DNA of 56,660 nt from an uncultured Alphaproteobacteria bacterium (GCA_937892955.1 CALBKH010000100.1:1-56660), one strand, 5' to 3'. Positions 41,505 through 49,824 are shown, counted from the first letter of the stretch. The notes: generated by a model not told the origin, from the sequence alone. Numbers and translations are program-made.

Positions 41505-42098
41505 CTATAACCACGCCCCCCGGGCGTCCTGCCAGCGGAATATTCGGTCCTGCGGAACGTAGTATACGGCGAGGTCGGGATCGCGATTGTTCTCGATGGC
41601 GATGCGCAGCGCCCGGAAGGTTCCGCCGTGCGAGACGATCACCATGTCGCCCTCGGTGGTCGCCCACCAGCGGGCGACGCGGTCGGCGAGCATGACGTAG
41701 CTCTCGCCGCGCGGCGGGCAGTAGTGCCATTTGTCGTTGTTCAGCGCGTCTTCCGCCTCGGGATCGGCGACCGCGATCTCGGCGTGGGTCATGCCCTCGA
41801 AGACGCCGTAGCCGACCTCGCGCAGATCGCGTTCGGTCTCGTGCCCGTCGGGGCCGAGACCGACGGCGCGGCGGATCCGCGCCATCGTCTCGTGGGCGCG
41901 CATCAGCGGGCTCGACACCCAGCGCAGAGACGCGGGATCGCGGCCGGTTTCGGCGAAATGGGCGGCGAGCGCGACGCCGTTGGCTTCGGCCTGGGCACGG
42001 CCGGTGGCGTTGAGCGGGATGTCCTGCGCCCCCTGCAGCCGCTTGGCGACGTTCCAGTCGGTCAGGCCGTGGCGGATGTGATAGATCGTGCGGGTCAC
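41505..42098 (-). CDS. Histidine phosphatase family protein (phosphoglycerate mutase-like)
   Basis: A 197-aa member of the histidine phosphatase superfamily. The catalytic RHG is at residues 9-11 in IYHIRHGLTDWN; the second arginine is in SSPLMRAHETMARI; the second catalytic His is in VIVSHGGTFRALRI. These fit a small phosphatase rather than a true glycolytic mutase, though the exact substrate is unknown. GTG 42098 begins the frame at the conserved position. Confidence 0.92.
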   Translation of the reverse strand: MTRTIYHIRHGLTDWNVAKRLQGAQDIPLNATGRAQAEANGVALAAHFAETGRDPASLRWVSSPLMRAHETMARIRRAVGLGPDGHETERDLREVGYGVFEGMTHAEIAVADPEAEDALNNDKWHYCPPRGESYVMLADRVARWWATTEGDMVIVSHGGTFRALRIAIENNRDPDLAVYYVPQDRIFRWQDARGAWL

Positions 42099-42230
42099 CG
42101 GCCGAACCTCGGGATGCGGAGCGTCGCCCGCGTCTTAGCCGAGGGAGGGAGGGATCTCAACCGGGGTCGATGCGGGAGCCCGCGAACGTGTCGCCGCATC
42201 TCCGTCGCTCCTGAACCAACCTCTCCGCAT

Positions 42231-42321
42231 CCGTCATCGCCGGGCTCGACCCGGCGACCCGGCGGTGTATCGAAGCGTCGCGCAGCCCATGGGTCCCCGG
42301 GTCGAGCCCGGGGATGACGAG
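42231..42321. repeat. Inverted intergenic repeat, family C, copy 1
   Basis: Two inverted arms: CGTCATCGCCGGGCTCGACC (from 42232) and GGGTCGAGCCCGGGGATGACG (ending near 42319), separated by about 45 bases. The arm sequence is a well-known type of alphaproteobacterial intergenic palindrome. A single half-copy occurs at 53699-53734. It lies just 3' of the small membrane-protein gene on the minus strand. Confidence 0.8.
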
Positions 42322-42330
42322 GAGGAGAGG

Positions 42331-42555
42331 TCAGCGAAGAAGCAGGCGCGTCAAAAGAGGGAGCGCCGCGTCGAAGTTTTGATAGGCCCCGAAAGCGGCG
42401 ATGCTCGACAGAACCAGCCAACGCAGTGTCTTGTTCGTCAGTGCGATCGTCACCGCCTGACGGCCGCCGCCATCCAATGGCTTCTCGCGCTCGTACCGGA
42501 ACACGGGATCCGGATCGGACGCGAGCGGTGACTTCGGTTTGGACGGGAGCTTCAT
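42331..42555 (-). CDS. Small membrane protein, 74 aa
   Basis: Residues 1-40 are charged and Pro-rich (MKLPSKPKSPLASDPDPVFR), followed by one hydrophobic helix (WLVLSSIAAFGAY, about 46-60) and a short tail ending LLTRLLLR. Probably a single-pass inner-membrane protein. Support is moderate: an intact frame, a GAGG about ten bases upstream of ATG 42555, and sensible topology with a positive C-terminus. I recognise no family. The repeat starting nine bases past its stop codon may mark its 3' end. Confidence 0.55.
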   Translation of the reverse strand: MKLPSKPKSPLASDPDPVFRYEREKPLDGGGRQAVTIALTNKTLRWLVLSSIAAFGAYQNFDAALPLLTRLLLR

Positions 42556-42755
42556 CGTGGGCAGACCTCGCCATTAGCGAATCAATGGTCTCAACCCACA
42601 AGGGGTAGTAGGGGTGCCGAGGATTCAGTTGTAAAGAGTCCGAACTCCCCATACCGCGTTGTCCACAGGTTCCCCAACAGAACTCGGCCTCAATGAACTG
42701 ACAAGATCGATGCACGTGCAGGGAACAGCCTCAGATTCCGTGCTCCCCGAGACGC

Positions 42756-42789
42756 CGTCGGGCGCTCCGGTTTCCCGGAGCGCCCGACG
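42756..42789 (-). terminator. Strong hairpin downstream of fabI (probable terminator)
   Basis: CGTCGGGCGCTCCGG (42756-42770), loop TTTC, CCGGAGCGCCCGACG (42775-42789): 15 perfect pairs with a GAAA tetraloop on the minus strand. It starts 30 bases past the fabI stop. No U-tract follows on the minus strand, so termination or 3'-end protection are both possible. Confidence 0.65.
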
Positions 42790-42818
42790 AAAATTCTCGT
42801 ATCGACCGTCGCCCGATC

Positions 42819-43637
42819 TCAGTCCTTGACCACCGAGATGTCCGGCGCATCCACCGCCTTCATGCCGACGACGTGGTAGCCGGCGTCGACGTGGTGGATC
42901 TCGCCGGAGACGCCGCGGCCGAGGTCGGAAAGGAGGTAGAGCGCCGAAGCGCCGACCTCCTCGATCGACACGGTGCGCTTCAAGGGCGCGTTGTACTCGT
43001 TCCACTTCAGAATGTAGCGGAAGTCGCCGATGCCGGAGGCGGCGAGCGTCTTGATCGGGCCCGCGGAGATGGCGTTGACGCGGATACCCTTGCCGCCGAG
43101 GTCGACGGCGAGATAGCGCACCGACGCCTCGAGGGCCGCCTTGGCGACGCCCATGACGTTGTAGTGCGGCATGACCTTCTCGGCACCGTAGTAGGTGAGC
43201 GTGATCATCGAACCGCCGTCGGTCATCAGCTTCTCGGCGCGCTGGGCGACCGCCGTGAAGGAGTAGACCGAGATGTTCATGGTCTTGTCGAAGTTCTCCG
43301 CCGTGGTGTCGACGTAGCGGCCGGTGAGCTGGTCCTTGTCGGAGAAGGCGATGGCGTGGACAAGGAAGTCGATCTTGCCCCACACCCGCTCGACTTCGGC
43401 GAAGACCGCGTCGATGGAGGCCGCGTCGGTGACGTCGCAGTGGCCGGCGACGATGCCGCCGAGTTCGGCGGCGAGCGGCTCGACGCGCTTCTTCAGCGCA
43501 TCGCCCTGATAGGTCAGCGCAACTTCCGCCCCCGCCTCGCGCACCGCCTTGGCGATGCCCCAGGCGATCGAGCGATTGTTGGCGACGCCCATCACGAGGC
43601 CACGCTTGCCGGCCATCAGGCCCTTGGTGTCGGCCAT
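42819..43637 (-). CDS. fabI: Enoyl-ACP reductase [NADH] (FabI)
   Basis: Last step of each fatty-acid elongation cycle, reducing trans-2-enoyl-ACP. The 272-aa short-chain reductase has the FabI-type cofactor motif GLVMGVANNRSIAWGIAK (residues 13-30), DFLVHAIAFSDKDQL, catalytic Tyr159 and Lys166 (Y-x6-K in HYNVMGVAKAALE), and the loop ISAGPIKTLAASGI over the substrate site; triclosan-sensitive enzymes share these features. The ATG at 43637 begins MADTKGLM. A strong hairpin follows its stop. Confidence 0.96.
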   Translation of the reverse strand: MADTKGLMAGKRGLVMGVANNRSIAWGIAKAVREAGAEVALTYQGDALKKRVEPLAAELGGIVAGHCDVTDAASIDAVFAEVERVWGKIDFLVHAIAFSDKDQLTGRYVDTTAENFDKTMNISVYSFTAVAQRAEKLMTDGGSMITLTYYGAEKVMPHYNVMGVAKAALEASVRYLAVDLGGKGIRVNAISAGPIKTLAASGIGDFRYILKWNEYNAPLKRTVSIEEVGASALYLLSDLGRGVSGEIHHVDAGYHVVGMKAVDAPDISVVKD

Positions 43638-43832
43638 GGAAACTGCCCTTTTGTCTTCGTTCGAGTTCGGCGGGTTCTATGGCACGGACGCGGGCGCCCC
43701 CGCAAGCGGGCCGGGCCGGCGGAAACGGCGAGAAAACGCGCTTTCCTCCGAACGACGGGGTCGCACGCCCGCCGAACCATGGCCACGATCGGCCGGCAGG
43801 GTCTTTCGAGATCCGAATCGGAAGGAGAGAGG

Positions 43833-44093
43833 ATGACGTCGCGCCCCACCATCTCCCGACGCGCCGCGGTGTTCGCCGCCGCGTCGCTCGTCTGGCTCGC
43901 CGCCGCCGGCGACGGCATCGCCGCCAACGTCAAGGCGGGGATCAGTTCGCCGCTGCGCGCCGGTCAGCAACCCGGCTGCCGCTGGGTGCAGGGGGCGGCG
44001 AAGACCATCCGCGTCTGCGATTCCCACGGCGTGTGCCGCACCCGCACCGTGCCGGCGCAACGCATCTGGGCCTGCGGAACGGTGCGGGACTGA
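43833..44093 (+). CDS. Small secreted Cys-containing protein, unknown function
   Basis: An 86-aa protein with a signal peptide (MTSRPTISRRAAVFAAASLV, hydrophobic through residue 25; cut probable after GIA or AA near 31). The mature part is about 55 residues with four cysteines (49, 62, 68, 81), likely forming two disulfides, and a basic composition. GGAAGGAGAGA directly precedes ATG 43833, a strong translation signal. I recognise no family; a role in the periplasm or envelope is all that can be said. Confidence 0.75.
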   Translation: MTSRPTISRRAAVFAAASLVWLAAAGDGIAANVKAGISSPLRAGQQPGCRWVQGAAKTIRVCDSHGVCRTRTVPAQRIWACGTVRD

Positions 44094-44129
44094 TCCCTCG
44101 CCGCGCGACGCGCCGACCGCGGCATCGCT

Positions 44130-44840
44130 TCAGAAGAGGTCCATCTGACCGCCGTCCGCCTTCTTCGGCGGCGCCGGCGGTTTCGGTGGCGGTTTCGGCC
44201 GGCTGCTCGCGCGACGCTCGGCCGCGGTCGGCAGCGGTGTCGCGGTGAAGAGATCGGCCGGGGCCGGGACGAGCAGCTTCGCCGCCGCTTTCGCATCGAC
44301 ATGGGCGGTGTCGAGCCAATCGGCGAAATGTTCCGGCGGGATCACCGCCGGCATGCGGTCGTGGATCGGCGCCACCACCTCGTTGGCCGGTACGGTGAGA
44401 ATGGCGGCGGTGTCGACCTCCGAGCCGTCGGCGCCGGCCCAGGTCTCGGTCAGCCCGGCGAAGGCGACGAGGCCGCCGTCGGCGCGGGAAATGAAATACG
44501 GCCGCTTCGGTCCCGCCCCTTCGGCGCGCCACTCGTAGAAGCCGTCGGCGGGGACGAGGCAGCGACCGTGGCGCATGGCGCCGCGGAACGACGGCTTCTC
44601 GGCGGCGGTCTCGGCGCGGGCGTTGATCAGCAGCGAGAATTCGCGCGGGTCCTCGACCCAGCCGGGCACGAAGCCCCAGCGCACCAGCTCGAAGCGCCGC
44701 TCGCCCTGGCGGACGACGACGACGCCGATCGGTTCGGTCGGCCGGATGTCGTCGCGTCCCGGAAAGTTCGGCTGGTCGAGGAAGGCGAAGAGGCGGCGGA
44801 CTTCGTCCGGCGTGGCGGTGAGGGCGAAACGACCGCACAT
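44130..44840 (-). CDS. SOS response-associated peptidase family protein (HMCES/YedK), with C-terminal clamp-binding-like motif
   Basis: Members shield abasic sites in single-stranded DNA by forming a thiazolidine crosslink through Cys2. The 236-aa protein starts MCGRFALTATPDEVRR, so Cys2 is intact after Met removal, and has ARAETAAEKPSF, RCLVPADGFYEWR (catalytic Glu) and PIHDRMPAVI (catalytic His). The C-terminus is a Pro/Lys-rich linker ending in QMDLF (232-236), which fits the bacterial sliding-clamp motif QL(S/D)LF. ATG 44840 is fixed by the need for MCGR. The divergent gene begins 110 bases away. Confidence 0.93.
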   Translation of the reverse strand: MCGRFALTATPDEVRRLFAFLDQPNFPGRDDIRPTEPIGVVVVRQGERRFELVRWGFVPGWVEDPREFSLLINARAETAAEKPSFRGAMRHGRCLVPADGFYEWRAEGAGPKRPYFISRADGGLVAFAGLTETWAGADGSEVDTAAILTVPANEVVAPIHDRMPAVIPPEHFADWLDTAHVDAKAAAKLLVPAPADLFTATPLPTAAERRASSRPKPPPKPPAPPKKADGGQMDLF

Positions 44841-44949
44841 CGGGACCCCTCTCCTTCTCTCCGTCGCCGGCGGAAAACCACCGTAAGCAAATCGTAACCG
44901 CCGCCATACTACGCTCGGTCGATCGAGTGTGAAATCAGGTGGATGGGTG

Positions 44950-45474
44950 ATGGGTCGGGCGGAACAGGATGCGGCACTGGCGGACCGTCTGCGGCCCGAC
45001 GTGCTCGCCGCCGCCAACATCAACCCGGTCACCCGGCTGGCGACGGACTACCTCAACCACTTCAACAACGTGGTGATGCTGCTCGAGCTCGTGCCGGACA
45101 TGCCGGACATGGCCGATGAGGTCCTCGGTTGGGCTCCGGCGAGCTACGAAGATTATTTCCGCGCGTCGCATTTCCGCGAACGCGACCTCGCCGTCGCCGC
45201 CTATCACGCCGCCGATCCGGCGATCCGCCACGAGTTCGACGCGGCGATCACCCATCTCGACTGCGCCATGGCCGAAGCGCTGCAACTGGTCGAAGCCGAC
45301 GATCCGTCCGATCCGGAGGTCGCCTTCCGCATCCGCGACATCCTCGACGGCCGGCTGAAGCCGGGGATCGCCGCGGCGAGCGGCATCGTCAACGGCGCGC
45401 CGGTGCTGCATTCGCCGATCCACGACCCGGGCGAATCGGAAGCCCAGGCGGCGGTCGACGAACTCTTTCCCTGA
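44950..45474 (+). CDS. Conserved hypothetical protein, alphaproteobacterial type
   Basis: A 174-aa soluble, mostly helical and acidic protein. The striking block is INPVTRLATDYLNHFNNVVMLLELVPDMPDM (about 26-55), then SYEDYFRASHFRERDLAVAAY and DAAITHLDCAMAEALQLVE. I recall similar uncharacterised proteins in Rhizobiales, but no function. ATG 44950 has AGGTGG eight bases upstream; upstream in-frame GTG 44929 is less likely. The NUDIX gene starts seven bases after the stop, so the two are probably co-transcribed. Confidence 0.8.
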   Translation: MGRAEQDAALADRLRPDVLAAANINPVTRLATDYLNHFNNVVMLLELVPDMPDMADEVLGWAPASYEDYFRASHFRERDLAVAAYHAADPAIRHEFDAAITHLDCAMAEALQLVEADDPSDPEVAFRIRDILDGRLKPGIAAASGIVNGAPVLHSPIHDPGESEAQAAVDELFP

Positions 45475-45480
45475 TCCGCC

Positions 45481-45930
45481 ATGGCCGGCCCGACCGACGA
45501 GACACCCGAGCGCGTCCTTCTCGGCGTGAGCGTCTGCATCTTCCGCGCCGACGAGGTGTTGCTGATCGAGCGGGGCAAGGCGCCGGGCATCGGCCGCTGG
45601 GCGCCGGTCGGCGGTGGCATCGAGGCGGGGGAGAGCGCCGAAGAAGCGGCATTGCGCGAGGTCGCCGAGGAGGTGGCGGTCGCCATCCGCCTGATCGGGC
45701 GGGTCGGAACCCGGGAGATCCGCCCCGAGCCGCCGCCGGCCGACGGGCCACGGCGGATCGTGCTCGAGGTCTTCGCCGCCGACTGGGTGGCGGGCGAGCC
45801 GGCGGCGGGCTCCGATGCGGCGGCGGCGCGCTTCGTGTCGCTCGATCGGCTCGCGGAGGTGCCGCTGATGGCGGGGGTGGAGCCGTGGATTCGCGCGGCG
45901 CGGCGTCTCTTCGATGGTGTCGAGCGGTGA
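45481..45930 (+). CDS. NUDIX hydrolase
   Basis: A 149-aa NUDIX-fold pyrophosphatase. The Nudix box is GGIEAGESAEEAALREVAEEVAV (residues about 45-68, with all catalytic Glu residues and the Arg), but the Gly expected near its end is Ala. The chain opens VLLGVSVCIFRADEVLLIERG, a typical first strand. Substrates of such enzymes range from nucleotides to NAD and sugar nucleotides; none can be chosen here. It follows the conserved hypothetical gene by seven bases. Confidence 0.9.
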   Translation: MAGPTDETPERVLLGVSVCIFRADEVLLIERGKAPGIGRWAPVGGGIEAGESAEEAALREVAEEVAVAIRLIGRVGTREIRPEPPPADGPRRIVLEVFAADWVAGEPAAGSDAAAARFVSLDRLAEVPLMAGVEPWIRAARRLFDGVER

Positions 45931-45988
45931 AGATCTGCTATCGCTCTCCTCCAGGCGGCGACGAATCCGGCCGCGGGTGGCGGACCCG

Positions 45989-46423
45989 ATGAGGCAGAGA
46001 CCGACGGACCACGGACGAACGGCACGACGCGGGCGATCCTTCGCCGCGCGCTTCGCCGTCATGGTCGTGGCGGCGATGGTCGCGGCGATGCCGGTCGCCG
46101 CCCGGGCTCAGGAAATAGCGCCTTACGACGACAAGCTGATGCGGCTCGCGGAGATCCTCGGGGCGCTGCATCACCTGCGTCCGCTGTGCGGGGCCACCGA
46201 CGAGGCGCAGACTTGGCGCGACCAGATGACGGCGCTGGTGGAGGCCGAACAGCCCTCCCCCGAGCGCGCCCGGCGGCTCGTCGAGAGCTTCAACCATTCC
46301 TATCGCGGCCTCGCCGCGACCCACCACACCTGCACCGACACGGCGCGCACGCTGATCGAGCGCTACACCGCGGAAGGGGCGGCGCTGGCGCAGGAGGTGG
46401 TGGTGCGCTGGGGCCGGTCGTGA
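45989..46423 (+). CDS. TIGR02301 family exported protein
   Basis: A 144-aa protein of a Rhizobiales-typical family of unknown function. A signal peptide occupies about residues 15-41 (FAARFAVMVVAAMVAAMPVAARAQ). The mature part has the family blocks PYDDKLMRLAEILGALHHLRPLC, WRDQMTALVEAEQPSPERARRLVESFNHSYRG and ERYTAEGAALAQEV. Two cysteines (in RPLCG and HTCTD) could form a disulfide. Start at ATG 45989; a longer frame starts upstream but adds non-signal, Arg-rich residues. Confidence 0.85.
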   Translation: MRQRPTDHGRTARRGRSFAARFAVMVVAAMVAAMPVAARAQEIAPYDDKLMRLAEILGALHHLRPLCGATDEAQTWRDQMTALVEAEQPSPERARRLVESFNHSYRGLAATHHTCTDTARTLIERYTAEGAALAQEVVVRWGRS

Positions 46424-46539
46424 CGCCGGCGAAGTCGTGGCGTTTTCGCCCGCCGCGTTAACCATCGAACAACGTTCTTTAACGTCTGTTAACATTGTCG
46501 CCACCGCGGAGGGGTGTTCGCGGTCCGATCGTGCTATCG

Positions 46540-46857
46540 ATGATCGACGGGACGGCGGGGCCGAAGGGCGACCCCGCACAGGACGCCGAGACCGGAATGC
46601 TCGACGAAACGCACCTCCAAGACCTCGATTGGTCGGTCGCCGAGAAGAAGCGCGCCGCTTTCGAGATGATCACCGACGCCATGGCCGACGCCGAGGCGGA
46701 GGGGATCGAGCGCGACATCGTCGCCCAGGCCGCCCTCTTCGCCGTCTTCACCGATCTGGTCTCGACCTGGGGCGAGACGGCCGTCGCCGAACTCGCCGAG
46801 AAGCTGCCGCAGCGTCTGCTCACCGGCGAATTCACCATCGATCGCCGGATGCAGTGA
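46540..46857 (+). CDS. Conserved small acidic protein
   Basis: A 105-aa soluble protein. The conserved part begins near MLDETHLQDLDWSVAEKKRAAFE and continues MITDAMADAEAEGIERDIVAQAALFAVFTDLVSTWGE; it is helical and acidic and ends TGEFTIDRRMQ. I recall related proteins in rhizobia, without function. ATG 46540 gives the longest reasonable form, but ATG 46597 (GAGACCGGA just upstream) may be the real start, giving 86 aa. It converges with the LysE gene, whose stop is 16 bases away. Confidence 0.75.
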   Translation: MIDGTAGPKGDPAQDAETGMLDETHLQDLDWSVAEKKRAAFEMITDAMADAEAEGIERDIVAQAALFAVFTDLVSTWGETAVAELAEKLPQRLLTGEFTIDRRMQ

Positions 46858-46873
46858 CGCCCCGTCCGGGTCC

Positions 46874-47500
46874 TCAGCGAATGAGGAGCCGGCCCACCAT
46901 GGCCACGCCGAAGAGCACGAGGAGACCGCCGGCCAGGCGGTTGACGCGGAAGAGCGTGTCGTCGGTCATGCGGTCGCGCAGCATCGCCACGACGGCGGAG
47001 ACGAAGAACCACCAGCCCGACGCCCCCGCCGCGACGCCGAGAACGAAGAAGCCGGCGCCGAGCCAATCGCCCGGTCGCGGCGCGAGGTCGCCGAGCGAGC
47101 CGAAGAGGGCGAGGAAGCCGAGCACCGTCGCCGGATTGGTGATGGTCATACCGAAGGTGGCGATGGTGGTGGAGAGGAGCGAGGCGGGCTCGGGGGCGTT
47201 CTCGTCGAGATGGGGGTGGGCGTTGGCGATCCTCAGGCCGAAGATCACCAGGAAGAGGCCGCCGATCGCCTGGAGCCAATCGGAATGGCCCTCCACGAAA
47301 CCGGAGACGGCGGTGACGCCGTAGGCGGCGATGGCGGCGAAGAAGGTGTCGGCGGTGGCGGCGCCGAGGCCGGCGGCGAGCCCCGAGAAGAAGCCGCCGC
47401 GGAAGGCGCGCTGGACGCACAGGATGTTGACCGGCCCGACGGGCGCGGAGAAGACGATGCCGACGCCGATGCCGGTGATCAGGAGCCAGACGTCGATCAC
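46874..47500 (-). CDS. LysE family translocator (second copy)
   Basis: A 208-aa six-helix exporter of the LysE superfamily. It has GIVFSAPVGPVNILCVQRAFRGG near the N-terminus, the mid-section TFGMTITNPATVLGFLALF, and a conserved Asp (TADTFFAAIAAYG). Compared with the paralogue at 30005-30637 the early motif is APVGPVN instead of SPGPA, so the substrates may differ. GTG 47500 has GGGAGGGGA upstream; it begins VIDVWLLITGIG. The substrate is not evident. Confidence 0.9.
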   Translation of the reverse strand: MIDVWLLITGIGVGIVFSAPVGPVNILCVQRAFRGGFFSGLAAGLGAATADTFFAAIAAYGVTAVSGFVEGHSDWLQAIGGLFLVIFGLRIANAHPHLDENAPEPASLLSTTIATFGMTITNPATVLGFLALFGSLGDLAPRPGDWLGAGFFVLGVAAGASGWWFFVSAVVAMLRDRMTDDTLFRVNRLAGGLLVLFGVAMVGRLLIR

Positions 47501-47692
47501 TTCCCCTCCCTGGATCCGGATCCTCGGCCGGTGCGCGGAAGCCACAGCCGAGGAAAGAGCGGCGACGTGGCCCTTCCATCCGAGCGGTAGGGCGATAACA
47601 TGCCGGCCGTGCCCGCGGCGGGCGCACGGAGCCTCGCGATGGCCATTCTCGCACCCTCGCTCGACTGTCTTCCCGCACCTGTGGCCACCTCG

Positions 47693-48370
47693 ATGGTTAC
47701 GCGCCCGGCCCGGTCGCTGGCAAGGGGCGCGGTGGTCGCGCTCGCCCTCGCCGTGACCTTCTCGCCGCTCGCCGCCGCGCCGTCGGACCCGCCGAAGAAG
47801 GTCGGCACCGAACGCATCGTCGTCGATCCGAAGCCGTCGGTCGGCCCCGGCGCGCCCGCCGCGCCGGCGCAGGCCGGCCCGACGTCGCCGGCCGCCGACG
47901 GGGCGATCGCGGAGATGCACAAGGGCGAAGAGGGCCTGCCGCCGGCGGTGGCAAAGATGCGTCGCCGCCTGCTCGACGCCGCCTATTCCGGCGATCTGCA
48001 GAAGATCAAGATCGTCATGCAGTCGAACGAGATGCCGCCGGTCCTGTCGATCCACGAGATCGGCGACCCGGTCGAGTTCCTCAAGTCGCAGTCGGGCGAC
48101 GGCCAGGGTTTCGAGCTGCTCGCCATCCTGACCGACGTGCTCGAATCGGGCTGGACGCGGATCAAGCCGGGAACGCCGCAGGAGATGTACGTGTGGCCGG
48201 CCTTCGTCGCCATGGCCCCGGACAAGCTGACGCCGGACCAGTTGGTCGAGGTCTACAAGATCGTCACCTCCTCCGACTTCGAGGAGATGAAGGTCATCGG
48301 CAAATACACCTTCTACACCGTCGGCATCGGCCCGGACGGCACCTGGCACTGGTTCAAGCTGGCCGACTGA
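47693..48370 (+). CDS. Exported protein of unknown function
   Basis: A 225-aa protein with a signal peptide (MVTRPARSLARGAVVALALAV..., cut probable after LAAA near residue 30), then a Pro/Ala-rich linker (about 40-70) and a folded part with VAKMRRRLLDAAYSGDLQKIKIVMQSNEMPP, GFELLAILTDVLESGW and MYVWPAFVAMAPDKLTPDQLVEVYKIV, ending TWHWFKLAD. I recall similar proteins in Rhizobiales. Two upstream in-frame ATG codons (47600, 47639, the latter with GGAG) could give a longer N-terminus; 47693 gives the best signal peptide. Confidence 0.78.
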   Translation: MVTRPARSLARGAVVALALAVTFSPLAAAPSDPPKKVGTERIVVDPKPSVGPGAPAAPAQAGPTSPAADGAIAEMHKGEEGLPPAVAKMRRRLLDAAYSGDLQKIKIVMQSNEMPPVLSIHEIGDPVEFLKSQSGDGQGFELLAILTDVLESGWTRIKPGTPQEMYVWPAFVAMAPDKLTPDQLVEVYKIVTSSDFEEMKVIGKYTFYTVGIGPDGTWHWFKLAD

Positions 48371-48590
48371 GCGCAGCGACACCACCGCCGTGCCGGTGCG
48401 CCGATCCCGCGAGCGGAGGGACGGCCCCCACCCGAGACGGTGCGCCGCAGCGGCGCGTTTGCGCATCCCGAGTCACGGGTCGTCACATGGACGTGAAGCC
48501 GGCCGGCGACCGGTAACGCACGACCGCACCGCTGCGAAGAGGAGATGCGCCGGCTTCGGCGCCGTTCCCGCTTCGCAGAGGATGTCCGTC

Positions 48591-48986
48591 ATGCCCACCC
48601 GTCGTCTCGTTCTGGCCGCCTGCGCCACCGCCTCGCTCTTCGCCGCCCTGCCGGCCGCCGCCGGCGGCGACGTCGTTCCCTACAACGCCGCCGCCTTCGA
48701 TGCGGCACACGGCGCCGGGGCCTCGATCCTGGTCGAGGTCCACGCGCCGTGGTGCCCGACCTGCCGGGCGCAGGCGCCCATCCTCGAGGACCTGCGCAAG
48801 GCTCCGCAATTCGGCGAGCTGAAGGTGTTCCGGGTCGATTTCGACAGCCAGAAGGACGCGCTGAAGCGCTTCGGCGTGCGGACGCAGAGCACGCTGATCA
48901 CCTTCAAGGGCGGTAAGGAAACCGGCCGGTCGGTCGGTGACACCAACCGCGACTCGATCGCCGCCCTGCTGGCGAAGGCGATCTGA
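48591..48986 (+). CDS. Exported thioredoxin-family protein (CPTC)
   Basis: A 131-aa protein with a signal peptide (residues 1-24, LVLAACATASLFAALPAAAGG) and a thioredoxin domain whose active site is EVHAPWCPTCRAQAPIL (Cys55, Cys58). It is a periplasmic reductant or oxidant. ATG 48591 is chosen because AGAGGA lies eight bases before it; ATG 48582 is too close to that site. The CcdA-like gene begins 115 bases downstream on the same strand; CcdA proteins pass electrons to just such thioredoxins. Confidence 0.9.
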   Translation: MPTRRLVLAACATASLFAALPAAAGGDVVPYNAAAFDAAHGAGASILVEVHAPWCPTCRAQAPILEDLRKAPQFGELKVFRVDFDSQKDALKRFGVRTQSTLITFKGGKETGRSVGDTNRDSIAALLAKAI

Positions 48987-49101
48987 CGCAGCGCCGCCGC
49001 GGTGCCCGCGGAGCCCGGAGAAAGGCCGCGCCTCACGGGGCGACGGCCGGCGACCGGGCCCGACGCGCGCCGCGGCGGGCGCCGAGACGAGGTGATCTCC
49101 G

Positions 49102-49824
49102 ATGGACCTGGCCAATTCCGGCCTCGCCTTCCTGGCGGGCCTCCTGTCGATCCTGTCGCCCTGCGTGCTGCCGCTGGTGCCGATCGTGCTCGGCGCCGCG
49201 GCGAGCGAGCATCGCGCCGGCCCCTTCGTCCTCGCCCTCGGGGTGGCGACGTCCTTCGTCACCATCGGCCTGTTCGTCGCCACGATCGGCTTCTCGATCG
49301 GGCTCGACGGCGACGTCTTCCGCAAGGTCGCGGCGGTGGCGGCGATCGCCGTCGGCCTGGTGCTGGCGATCCCGGCGCTCCAGGTCCGGTTGGCGGCGGC
49401 CGGCGGGCCGATCTCCGATTGGGCCAATCGACGGCTCATGCGGACGTCGACGAGCGGTCTCGCCGCGCAGTTCGGCGTCGGAACGCTGCTCGGCACGGTG
49501 TGGAGCCCCTGTGTCGGTCCGACGCTCGGCGCGGCCTCGGTGCTCGCGGCGCAGGGATCCTCGCTCACGAGCGTCGCGATCATCATGGCGGTCTTCGGCA
49601 TCGGCGCGGCGCTGCCGCTGGTCGGGCTCGGCCTCGTGTCGCGTAGCGTCATGATGGCGTGGCGGGACCGACTGATCAGCGGCGGCAAGGGCGCCAAGAT
49701 CGCCCTCGGCGTTCTTCTCGTCGGTCTCGGGGTGTCGGTCGTCGGCGGCTACGACAAGCAGCTCGAAGCCCATCTGGTGGCCCTGTCGCCCGAATGGCTG
49801 ACGGCGCTGACAACCCGTTTCTGA
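49102..49824 (+). CDS. CcdA-like thiol-disulfide transporter of the inner membrane
   Basis: A 240-aa protein with six to seven helices, of the CcdA/DsbD-beta family that carries reducing power from cytoplasmic thioredoxin to periplasmic partners. The two conserved cysteines sit in the helix motifs LSPCVLPLVP (Cys21) and WSPCVGPTLG (Cys137). Its likely partner is the exported thioredoxin-like protein 115 bases upstream. Together they may serve cytochrome c maturation, relevant to the c-type cytochromes NorC and the octaheme protein, or general disulfide repair. Confidence 0.92.
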   Translation: MDLANSGLAFLAGLLSILSPCVLPLVPIVLGAAASEHRAGPFVLALGVATSFVTIGLFVATIGFSIGLDGDVFRKVAAVAAIAVGLVLAIPALQVRLAAAGGPISDWANRRLMRTSTSGLAAQFGVGTLLGTVWSPCVGPTLGAASVLAAQGSSLTSVAIIMAVFGIGAALPLVGLGLVSRSVMMAWRDRLISGGKGAKIALGVLLVGLGVSVVGGYDKQLEAHLVALSPEWLTALTTRF

